Under the pieces are notes generated by a model. The model did not search any database. It worked only from the letters and a program-made list of their open reading frames with translations, and was not told the DNA's origin. From Neobacillus driksii (GTDB lineage Bacteria > Bacillota > Bacilli > Bacillales > Cytobacillaceae), in the NCBI RefSeq assembly GCF_013409995.1, contig NZ_JACCBX010000006.1, positions 352,294-416,293 of the forward strand: DNA of 64,000 nucleotides, given 5' to 3'. Shown here in pieces: positions 25,557-33,089 of this stretch. Both the position numbers and the translations under genes were made by a program. Position 1 is the first letter of the stretch. Each line of letters opens with the position of its first letter.

Positions 25557-26825
25557 ATGGGATTTAATTTTCCACCAGAATTCCTTTGGGGTTCAACAAC
25601 AGCAGCATATCAAGTGGAAGGAAATAATATTAACAGCGATTTCTGGGCAGAGGAGCACGCAGAGGGGTCACCTTATAAAGATAAATCAGGGGATACCATT
25701 GATCATTATCGGCTTTATAAGGAAGATATTGCTCTAATGGCCAGACTAGGATTAAATACCTATCGATTTTCTATCGAATGGTCCAGAATCGAACCAGAAC
25801 CAGGCTATTATTCACGTTCTGCCATCGCGCATTATCGCGATGTACTTGAAACTTGTTACCAATATGGATTAACACCGGTTGTAGCAATGCACCATTTTTC
25901 TTCACCTAAGTGGCTAATGAGATTTGGAGGTTGGGCGAGTCCTGAGGTTCCCGAGCGGTTTGCGAAATATTGTGAGGTTGTGTTTAAAGAAATTGGTGAT
26001 TTAATTCCGTACGTACTCACAATGAATGAAATTAACCTCCCTGTCATGTTACGTGAAATTTTTTCAAAGATTGGGTTTATCGCTCCGGTAGGCATCGCAA
26101 GGGATGCTTGGGAGGCACCTAAATGGCGGGGGTCGGCGGCTAAGTTGTGCGGAACTACGATTGAAAATTACTTTACGTTCCATATGATTTCTGACGAGGC
26201 TTCCATCAATATCTTAAAAGAAACTCATCGAAAGGCACGCAAGGCGATTAAGCAGATTCAGCCAAATACGAAAGTCGGCTTATCAATGGCTCTTTCTGAT
26301 ATTCAGTCCATCCCAGGTGGGGAGGAAATTGCAGAAAAGAAATGGCACAGTTATTTCCGACAATATTTAGATATGGTAGAAGAAGATGACTTCCTCGGAC
26401 TCCAAAACTACACAAGAGAGGTTTACGGACCAGAAGGACAAGTGAAGCCAGAGGAGGGAGCAGAACTTACGCTAATGGGTTATGAATTCTATCCTGAAGC
26501 GCTTGGAAATGTGATTCGTAAGGTATCTAAGGATCTATCGATTCCTATTATGATTACTGAGCATGGCATAGCGACCGAAAACGACGAGCGACGGGTAGAA
26601 TTTATTCGTAAAGCTTTAGAGGGTGTACAAGCTTGTGTGGATGAAGGAGTAGACGTACGAGGCTATCTCCACTGGACTACTTTTGATAATTTCGAATGGC
26701 AATCTGGTTATGCAATGAAATTTGGTTTGATTGAAGTGGATCGCTCCACGCAGGAAAGAAAAGTAAAAGGAAGCGCTAATTTTCTTGGAAGTATAGCAAA
26801 AGTGAACACATTATTAACCAAATAA
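25557..26825 (+). CDS. GH1 family beta-glycosidase (copy A)
   Basis: A 422-residue cytoplasmic TIM-barrel enzyme. The GH1 opening FLWGSTTAAYQVEG, YRFSIEWSRIEP and catalytic acid/base Glu158 (LTMNEIN) and nucleophile Glu335 (ITEHGIA) are visible. The motifs differ from classic GH1: NEIN instead of NEP and TEHG instead of TENG. It therefore belongs to a divergent subgroup, and the sugar specificity cannot be stated; beta-glucoside or disaccharide (rutinoside- or primeveroside-like) activity would fit the linked rhamnosidases. It is the first gene of a GH1-MFS-GH78 operon. Close paralogue at 40717. Confidence 0.88.
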   Translation: MGFNFPPEFLWGSTTAAYQVEGNNINSDFWAEEHAEGSPYKDKSGDTIDHYRLYKEDIALMARLGLNTYRFSIEWSRIEPEPGYYSRSAIAHYRDVLETCYQYGLTPVVAMHHFSSPKWLMRFGGWASPEVPERFAKYCEVVFKEIGDLIPYVLTMNEINLPVMLREIFSKIGFIAPVGIARDAWEAPKWRGSAAKLCGTTIENYFTFHMISDEASINILKETHRKARKAIKQIQPNTKVGLSMALSDIQSIPGGEEIAEKKWHSYFRQYLDMVEEDDFLGLQNYTREVYGPEGQVKPEEGAELTLMGYEFYPEALGNVIRKVSKDLSIPIMITEHGIATENDERRVEFIRKALEGVQACVDEGVDVRGYLHWTTFDNFEWQSGYAMKFGLIEVDRSTQERKVKGSANFLGSIAKVNTLLTK

Positions 26826-26849
26826 GAGATAAATAATGGGGGTTAAGAA

Positions 26850-28142
26850 ATGAACAATACGGTAACGAACAATACACCTTTTATAAGATTAATAGTGGCA
26901 GCGATGCTCGGTGTTGGAACATCCATTGCACCTCTAGTTCTACTATCATTTGGACTCTCTACATTTATTGTAATTAGAATTGTTGGACAAGAACATGCAA
27001 CAGCTGCATTTGCTACGGCTACTGGAATTTCTGGTATTGCTGTCGTCATTTTTGGACTTTTTAGTGGGATAATTGCTGATAAAACGAGATTAAAGATGGG
27101 CAGAAGGCGGTTTTGGATGATTGCAGGCAGTATTGGCGGAGCTTTATCCATGCTTGCCCTTACATTCGCTTCATCAATCCCAATGTTTATCATTACCATG
27201 TGTTTAGTCAATTTCTTTTATGGTATGGTTTCACTTTCATGCTATGCGATCGTCCCTGAACAAGTAGAACCGGAAAAATATGGTCGGGTAGCGGGTTTAA
27301 TTGGTGCAGCTGCACCTGCATTCGTTATGAGCGGTCAGATGATTATGGGAGCTTTTGCGGATTCTACCCTTGAACAGAAAATGATTACCATCATAATTGT
27401 CCAACTGATTGGCGGATTCTTAGCTGCACTTCTAATTAAAGATAATTCTTTTGCTATTATTACAACGAATGAGAAGAAATCAGTGGGTACTCGTGGTTTC
27501 TATCCAAGTTTTAAACAGCATCCTTCTTATACATGGGCGTTATTAACAAAATTGTTTATTAACTTCTCTAATGCAGGGATGGGGATGCTAACTCTTTTCT
27601 ATATTACAAGATTTCACTTAGGTGAAGCGGATATATTCAAGATAATGGGACTTACCGCTCCAGCAATCATGTTAATGGTTGGAGCTGGTATCCTAGGAGG
27701 ATTTCTATCAGATAAGCTTAAGAAGCAAAAACCATTTGTTATAGGTGCAGCACTTATTACAGGACTATGTTTAATTGCTTTCGCTTTCTCATCTAACATA
27801 ACATGGATCGTCGTTGGAAACTTTATTTTCAACTTTGGTTTTGGTATGTATAATGCAGTAGATAATGCTCTTGTAAACCGTATTCTCCCTTCAAAAGAGA
27901 ATGCAGCAAAAGATATCTCAATAATGAATACTACAACAAGTCTTTCTTCTACATTAGTAAATTTCGCAGCACCCAGTATCATTGCTTTAGGGGTAAGCTT
28001 GTTTGGTGGAGATGGATATACGTTATTTTTCTTAGTATTAGCTGTCTTCTCCATTCTTTCAGCTGTTGTTGTCATTCCAATTCCTGAAATGGATCCAAAA
28101 GTTAATGTCAATAATGATAATGCTAAAGAGATAATTGCTTAA
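26850..28142 (+). CDS. MFS transporter (copy A), probable glycoside uptake
   Basis: A 430-residue protein with 12 predicted transmembrane helices. The loop 2-3 motif GIIADKTRLKMGRRR is the MFS motif A. It starts 24 bp after the GH1 gene with GGGGGTTAAG as RBS. The GH78 and GH1 enzymes around it have no signal peptides, so a transporter for the intact glycoside is needed, and this is the obvious candidate. A paralogue with most residues identical lies at 35834-37126. Substrate is inferred. Confidence 0.82.
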   Translation: MNNTVTNNTPFIRLIVAAMLGVGTSIAPLVLLSFGLSTFIVIRIVGQEHATAAFATATGISGIAVVIFGLFSGIIADKTRLKMGRRRFWMIAGSIGGALSMLALTFASSIPMFIITMCLVNFFYGMVSLSCYAIVPEQVEPEKYGRVAGLIGAAAPAFVMSGQMIMGAFADSTLEQKMITIIIVQLIGGFLAALLIKDNSFAIITTNEKKSVGTRGFYPSFKQHPSYTWALLTKLFINFSNAGMGMLTLFYITRFHLGEADIFKIMGLTAPAIMLMVGAGILGGFLSDKLKKQKPFVIGAALITGLCLIAFAFSSNITWIVVGNFIFNFGFGMYNAVDNALVNRILPSKENAAKDISIMNTTTSLSSTLVNFAAPSIIALGVSLFGGDGYTLFFLVLAVFSILSAVVVIPIPEMDPKVNVNNDNAKEIIA

Positions 28143-28176
28143 AATAATCAATGGAAAATGTTTAATTAAAATGAGA

Positions 28177-28216
28177 GGCACTCTATTCATCATTATAGAG
28201 TGCCCCAACCTTTTTG
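28177..28216 (+). terminator. Hairpin between MFS and GH78 genes
   Basis: GGCACTCTAT / ATAGAGTGCC stem, then CCCAACC and TTTTT. The T run is displaced, so termination would be partial; GH78 follows 18 bp later and probably relies on readthrough. Confidence 0.5.
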
Positions 28217-28234
28217 TAGGAAGGAAAGTTTTAA

Positions 28235-31150
28235 ATGATTGATATAAAAGTAGAAGCATTAACTTGCGAGTATCGAACAAACCCGCTTGGAATTAATATA
28301 AAAAGACCACGAGTTAGTTGGAAAATTCAGTCTGACCGACGGTGTACAATGCAAACGGCATATCAGATTCAAGTGAGTCCAAATCGGGAGAATTTCACTG
28401 AAACCTTATGGGATACTGGTGTTGTTCAATCAGATGAATCAATTCACATAGAGTATAGTGGTCCTGAATTAAACTCTCGAACCAGGTATTTTTATCGTGT
28501 AAAGGTTTGGGATAACTTCGACCGAGAATCCAATTGGAGTGAAACAGCTTGGTGGGAAACAGGCTTGCTAGATCCTTTAGAATGGCAAGTAGAATGGATC
28601 ACTCCAGAACCTAAAGAAATTGATCCACTTACTGAATCTATCTTTCTATTAAGGAAGGAATTTACAGTAAAAACTGGAATTTCTTCTGCACGGATTTATG
28701 GTACAGGTGTTGGTTTGTATGAATTATTTTTAAATGGAGAACGGGTAAGCGATGAACTACTTGCGCCAGGGTGGACCAGCTATCATCAACGGCTCCAGTA
28801 TCAGACGTATGATTTAACTGAACAGCTACGTGATGGTCCCAATGCAATAGGCATTATGTTGGCGGATGGCTGGTATAAGGGAAACCTTGTCAGGGAAAAT
28901 AATCGAAATATCTATGGAGACAGACGGGCGGCTTTCTTTCAAATCCATGTTACTTATAACGATGGTACTGAAGACATCATTGGAACAGATACTACTTGGA
29001 AAGCTTCAACAGGACCGATTTTATTTTCGGAAATTTATCATGGTGAAACATACGATGCAAGGGTTGAACAGGAAGGATGGAGCCAATCCGATTTTAATGA
29101 TGTGGATTGGGCAGATACAATTATTCTAGAAATGCCCATTACTCGATTAGTCGCACAGGAAAATGTTCCAACCCGTGTTACAGAAGTACTAAAACCAATA
29201 GATTCTTTTGTAACCCCATCTGGTGATACTGTTATTGATATGGGGCAAAATATGGTCGGGAGAATTCGCTTTAAGGTTAACGCTCCTGCGGGCACGAGAA
29301 TTGTCCTAAAACATGCCGAAGTGTTAGATAAGGATGGAAATATTTACTTTGGTAATCTGAAATTCGCAAAGCAGAAAGTAGAATATATTACAAAAGGTGA
29401 GGGGACAGAAACCTTTGCTCCGCATTTTACATTCCAGGGATTTCGTTATGTGAAGATTGAAGGATACCCTGGACAAGAAAATGGTTTACCACTTGAAAAC
29501 TTTGTTGGTGAAGTGATCCATTCTGATATGGAGCCTTCAGGTGAATTTGAATGTTCTAATCCATTAATCAACCGACTTCAGCAGAATATTGTATGGGGAC
29601 AACGAGGGAACTTCCTTGATGTGCCGACAGATTGCCCGCAGCGAAGTGAGAGGCTGGGGTGGACTGCTGATGCACAGGTCTTTATTCAAACAGCACTATT
29701 CAATTATCAAGGAGGATCATTTTTTACAAAATGGCTCCGGGACTTAAAGGCTGATCAACTTCCAGATGGAAATGTTCCATTTGTTATTCCAAATGTTGAA
29801 GGGGGAGTCGGCTCTGCTGCATGGGGCGATGCCTCAACGATTATTCCCTGGACACTTTATCAGACATACGGTGATGAGCGATTACTCGCAGAGCAATATG
29901 ACAGCATGAAAGCATGGGTAGAATATATTCGACGCCAGGGGAAAAATGAAAATCTTTGGAACACAGGCTTTCACTTTGGCGATTGGCTGGCACTTGACGC
30001 AAAAGAAAATAGTTTTGTTGGCGCTACACCTAAAGACTTTATCGCTACTGTCTTTTATGCCTATTCAACAAGAATCCTTAGGGATGCTGCTGAGGTCCTC
30101 GGGAAATCTAATGAGGTTCAAGAATATAGTAATCTTTTGAATAATATTATTGAACAGTTTAACCATGAATTTGTTTCGCCATCAGGCAGATTAGTGTCCC
30201 CAACCCAAACCGCCCATGTCATTACTTTAATGTTTGATATGGTCGAAGGAAAGGCGAAAGAACGGACAGCTCATGAGTTAAATGAGTTGATTATTCAAAA
30301 CGATTATCATTTGAATACAGGGTTTGTTGGTACACCATATATTTGTTTCGCTCTATCAAAAGGCGGATATCATGAAACAGCCGTTAAATTATTAATGAAG
30401 GAAGATTACCCATCATGGCTGTACCAAATTAAAAAAGGTGCCACAACCATTTGGGAGCATTGGGATAGCATTAAGCCAGACGGTTCGTTCTGGAGCGATC
30501 AGATGAACTCCTTTAATCACTATGCATATGGTTCGATCGGAAATTGGTTGTATAAAACGATAGCAGGACTGGATATGGATCCTGGTAGTCCAGCGTATAA
30601 AAAGATCCGTATTGAACCAAAATTTGCTGGTATTCAATTGACGAATGCAAGAGCTGACTACGATTCAATGTATGGAAAAATTCGCTCTTCATGGCGTCTA
30701 ACACAAGAAGAAGTTGAAATTGAAGTGGAGATTCCTGCCAATACCACTGCAGAAATCCTTTTACCAAATGCACAACTTTTGGATGTTACTGAAGGTGGAA
30801 TAAGATTGGGTTCTAGTGACATTCATTCTTACTTGTTTACAGAAGAGGGTGTCCGGCTCACAGTGGGTTCTGGATCCTACCACTTTAAATATCGTAACGC
30901 ACGTGGTTTAGGACCAGTGTTTACGGAGGAAACGAAACTTATTGATTTCCTAGACTATCCAGAGGCAGTGGCAATAGTAGAAAGGGTTTCCCCAGGAATA
31001 ACTAAACCACCGCGCATTTTTTCAACAAAAGCAAGAAGTTTAAAAGAATTGGTGGAATTGCAGGAAACCAACCTTTCAAGTGATAAAGTGAAAGCGATTA
31101 TGGAAGAGTTAACCATGCTTAATGAAAAACAATTCCTAATTAAGCAATAA
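28235..31150 (+). CDS. Alpha-L-rhamnosidase, GH78 (copy A)
   Basis: A 971-residue cytoplasmic enzyme. It starts with the Bac_rhamnosid N-terminal beta domains (YRTNPLGINIKRPRVSW), then the (alpha/alpha)6 barrel with catalytic motif DCPQRSERLGWTADAQ (about residues 466-481), WGDASTIIPW, and the C-terminal acidic site TTIWEHWDS, followed by a beta-sandwich. About 75 extra residues at the end are probably helical. It removes terminal alpha-L-rhamnose from glycosides such as flavonoids or pectic oligomers. The rhamnose would pass to RhaA/RhaB. RBS AGGAAGGAAAG. The second copy at 47777 has the same domain order. Confidence 0.93.
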   Translation: MIDIKVEALTCEYRTNPLGINIKRPRVSWKIQSDRRCTMQTAYQIQVSPNRENFTETLWDTGVVQSDESIHIEYSGPELNSRTRYFYRVKVWDNFDRESNWSETAWWETGLLDPLEWQVEWITPEPKEIDPLTESIFLLRKEFTVKTGISSARIYGTGVGLYELFLNGERVSDELLAPGWTSYHQRLQYQTYDLTEQLRDGPNAIGIMLADGWYKGNLVRENNRNIYGDRRAAFFQIHVTYNDGTEDIIGTDTTWKASTGPILFSEIYHGETYDARVEQEGWSQSDFNDVDWADTIILEMPITRLVAQENVPTRVTEVLKPIDSFVTPSGDTVIDMGQNMVGRIRFKVNAPAGTRIVLKHAEVLDKDGNIYFGNLKFAKQKVEYITKGEGTETFAPHFTFQGFRYVKIEGYPGQENGLPLENFVGEVIHSDMEPSGEFECSNPLINRLQQNIVWGQRGNFLDVPTDCPQRSERLGWTADAQVFIQTALFNYQGGSFFTKWLRDLKADQLPDGNVPFVIPNVEGGVGSAAWGDASTIIPWTLYQTYGDERLLAEQYDSMKAWVEYIRRQGKNENLWNTGFHFGDWLALDAKENSFVGATPKDFIATVFYAYSTRILRDAAEVLGKSNEVQEYSNLLNNIIEQFNHEFVSPSGRLVSPTQTAHVITLMFDMVEGKAKERTAHELNELIIQNDYHLNTGFVGTPYICFALSKGGYHETAVKLLMKEDYPSWLYQIKKGATTIWEHWDSIKPDGSFWSDQMNSFNHYAYGSIGNWLYKTIAGLDMDPGSPAYKKIRIEPKFAGIQLTNARADYDSMYGKIRSSWRLTQEEVEIEVEIPANTTAEILLPNAQLLDVTEGGIRLGSSDIHSYLFTEEGVRLTVGSGSYHFKYRNARGLGPVFTEETKLIDFLDYPEAVAIVERVSPGITKPPRIFSTKARSLKELVELQETNLSSDKVKAIMEELTMLNEKQFLIKQ

Positions 31151-31161
31151 GTTAATCATGT

Positions 31162-31253
31162 AAAAAAACAGACCTTATTGAACTATAACCCTAATGGAAA
31201 GAATGCATACAAACAAAAGGGGGTAGTTCAAATTGGATCTGTTTTTATTTTTT
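31162..31253. terminator. Long bidirectional hairpin between GH78 and small minus-strand gene
   Basis: AAAAACAGACC...TTGAACTA...ACCC (31162-31191) is complementary to GGGTAGTTCAA...GGATCTGTTTTT (31221-31246). T runs flank it on both strands, so it may stop GH78 transcription and that of the minus-strand gene group. Confidence 0.65.
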
Positions 31254-31389
31254 AGAGGCGGTCATCTTCCCATGCTCTATCATAGTCTTTTATATTGTCA
31301 TTTTTAGTTCTATTTAGACTTTCTGCAGACTTATTTGTTTTATTAGATTTCATGAGCCTGGTAACTTTAACTCTCTCGTCCTTTTTCAA
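31252..31389 (-). CDS. Small hydrophilic protein, 45 residues
   Basis: On the minus strand a TTG start (31389-31387) preceded by GGGGGTGATGCGAT opens a 45-residue frame: basic and Asn-rich first half (VKVTRLMKSNKTNKSAESLN), acidic end (KDYDRAWEDDRL). It has no membrane helix or signal. Position below two CotF-type coat genes and the composition recall small spore proteins, but I do not recognise the family. Confidence 0.5.
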   Translation of the reverse strand: MKKDERVKVTRLMKSNKTNKSAESLNRTKNDNIKDYDRAWEDDRL

Positions 31390-31415
31390 AATCGCATCAC
31401 CCCCAAAGGTTAACA

Positions 31416-31760
31416 TTAATATGGAAATTGCGATGAATAGTTATTAAATTGTTTAAACGCCTGATCTAATTTTTGCTGTTCCTCAGCCTCTAGTTTATAC
31501 CATCCATGCTGGAACATAAGGTTATAAAGCTCCCTGCAGCTCTGATGGGTTTCAGTCAGAATTTGCAAGACATCCGTAAAAAGCTGTTCGTGGCTCGCTT
31601 CCCTTACTGCAATATTGAGGCTGTCGGTTAAATATTTACATGTACTAAGTGCGTCATTAAGAAAATCACGATCATTCATGTCGGGAGTCTTTACTTTTGG
31701 CAATTCTCCTGTCTGAGGATTCGCAATTTGGTTGCTGTTTTGACTTTGCTGATTTGGCAT
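31416..31760 (-). CDS. CotF-type spore coat protein
   Basis: The ATG at 31760 has GGAGGAAGA just upstream, giving 114 residues. After a Gln/Asn-rich head the protein contains a Coat F domain: DMNDRDFLNDALSTCKYLTDSLNIAVREASHEQL and FQHGWYKLEAEEQQKL. The domain is a small helical bundle of spore coat proteins. It is probably in an operon with the next upstream coat gene (26 bp apart). Expression is expected in the mother cell during sporulation (family knowledge). Confidence 0.82.
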   Translation of the reverse strand: MPNQQSQNSNQIANPQTGELPKVKTPDMNDRDFLNDALSTCKYLTDSLNIAVREASHEQLFTDVLQILTETHQSCRELYNLMFQHGWYKLEAEEQQKLDQAFKQFNNYSSQFPY

Positions 31761-31786
31761 TACTCTTCCTCCGTTCAAAAATAATG

Positions 31787-32053
31787 TTACTGCTGCTGTG
31801 TATTAGGTAGATTCGCTAATGCAGTATTGTTATCCACCTGAAGGTGAGTAAGTAAGCGTTGATAATGATTTTGGTGCATTTGGCCTGCCTTATTTAGCGC
31901 TTCCTTGAATTGAGGATTCTGAATCTGATTAGCCAAAAAATGAAATTTCTTAAATGTTAATAGCTCCCAAGATAAGGCATCCTTAATGTAAAGTATATCT
32001 TTTGTCGTAATAGCCCTCGGTGGGTTTGGAATCGGTGGTTGATTATTTGGCAT
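31787..32053 (-). CDS. Small CotF-like spore coat protein
   Basis: An 88-residue protein with Pro-rich start, then a helical region ITTKDILYIKDALSWELLTFKKFHFLANQ and a helix ending HYQRLLTHL, typical of small CotF-like/YhcQ-like coat proteins of bacilli. RBS AAAGGAG is 7 nt before ATG. Co-directional with the CotF-type gene that follows. Confidence 0.75.
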   Translation of the reverse strand: MPNNQPPIPNPPRAITTKDILYIKDALSWELLTFKKFHFLANQIQNPQFKEALNKAGQMHQNHYQRLLTHLQVDNNTALANLPNTQQQ

Positions 32054-32140
32054 AGATAAACTCCTTTCAGTTAACTTCCAACAATTTTATAATTTGCGAA
32101 GTGTATCCATTTTATGCTTTTTATTTTTATTCCTTATTTT

Positions 32141-32180
32141 TGTTTTTCAAACATTATGTTATAGTAATAATTGAAAACAA
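32141..32180 (+). promoter_or_regulatory. Inverted repeat upstream of DeoR regulator
   Basis: TGTTTTTCAA (32141-32150) and TTGAAAACAA (32171-32180) form an inverted repeat around a TATAGT -10-like box. It could be an autoregulatory operator. AAAACAAA-rich sequence also occurs upstream of rhaD (57319-57380). Confidence 0.4.
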
Positions 32181-32235
32181 ACACAAATAAAGGGTAAAAC
32201 AATATAAATAAAAATAGCGCGGAAGGGTGCAGGAC

Positions 32236-32997
32236 ATGCTAGTTGCAGAAAGGCAAAGAAAAATTGTTGATTTAGTGAATGAACGTTTAAGTGTAAGGGT
32301 TACGGAACTAAGTAAAATTTTCTCTGTTACGGAAGAAACGATTCGCAGGGATCTTGAAAAGCTGGAAAAAGAGAATCTATTAATGAGAAGTCATGGCGGT
32401 GCAGTTAGTATTGAAAAAGACCAAGGTGAAACCTCATATATAGAAAGGGAAGTTACTAATGCAGCTGAGAAGAAAGCAATTGCAGTAGAGGCAGTACGTT
32501 TTATTGAACCGGGGGATCAAATTGTGTTGGACGCAAGTACAACGGCATGGTATGTAGCAAAGGAATTAGAGGACATGCCGCTAACTGTACTAACGAACTC
32601 GATTAAAGTAGCGATTGAACTGAGCAAAAAAGAACAAATCAAAGTGATTTCCACAGGTGGAACGTTATTGACACAATCTCTATCATTTGTCGGTCCACTT
32701 GCCGAACGGTCTCTCGGAATGTACCACGTCAACAAAGCATTTATTTCATGTAAAGGCGTACACCTTGATAAAGGACTAAGTGACTTTAACGAGTTACAAG
32801 CTTTGGTGAAAAAGCAAATGATGGACATCGCTGATGAAACAATCTTAATGGTAGATTCAAGTAAATTTGGGACAAGAGCGTTTTCGCAAATTGCTCCTAT
32901 TGCAAAGATTGACTCCATTATTACTGATTCAAATATAGAAGAAGATTGTAGAAAACAATTGGAAGAAAAAAATATAAAAGTATCCATAGCAAATTAA
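32236..32997 (+). CDS. DeoR/GlpR family regulator, possible rhamnose repressor
   Basis: Starting at the ATG 8 nt after GGAAGGG, this is a 253-residue DeoR protein: N-terminal winged helix (RQRKIVDLVNERLSVRVTELS, then FSVTEETIRRDLEKLE) and a sugar-phosphate-sensing domain with LDASTTAWYVAKEL, STGGTL and VDSSKFG. In B. subtilis the rhamnose operon is repressed by a DeoR-type protein (RhaR/YulB), and this gene sits among rhamnoside genes, so it may do the same with rhamnulose-1-phosphate as inducer. That specific role is inference. Confidence 0.85.
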   Translation: MLVAERQRKIVDLVNERLSVRVTELSKIFSVTEETIRRDLEKLEKENLLMRSHGGAVSIEKDQGETSYIEREVTNAAEKKAIAVEAVRFIEPGDQIVLDASTTAWYVAKELEDMPLTVLTNSIKVAIELSKKEQIKVISTGGTLLTQSLSFVGPLAERSLGMYHVNKAFISCKGVHLDKGLSDFNELQALVKKQMMDIADETILMVDSSKFGTRAFSQIAPIAKIDSIITDSNIEEDCRKQLEEKNIKVSIAN

Positions 32998-33003
32998 AAT
33001 GTT

Positions 33004-33030
33004 TTAGACCAAATTTTGGTCTTTTTTTCT
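33004..33030 (+). terminator. Terminator of the DeoR gene
   Basis: AGACCAAA / TTTGGTCT stem followed by seven T residues; a TATAAT (33050-33055) for the next gene lies just behind it. Confidence 0.85.
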
Positions 33031-33089
33031 TGTGTTTACACTTTCACGTTATAATGTATACTGTTATAAAGCTGAATTTAGGTGATAAG

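Noticed and set aside
27614..28111. Minus-strand frame of 165 codons inside MFS copy A, with a similar one at 36598-37098 in copy B
   Set aside because: Both are antisense to conserved MFS coding sequence; they resemble each other only because the two transporters do. No RBS or recognisable domain.
32517..32987. Minus-strand frame of 156 codons
   Set aside because: Antisense to the DeoR gene, Ser/Ile-rich translation without domain or RBS.
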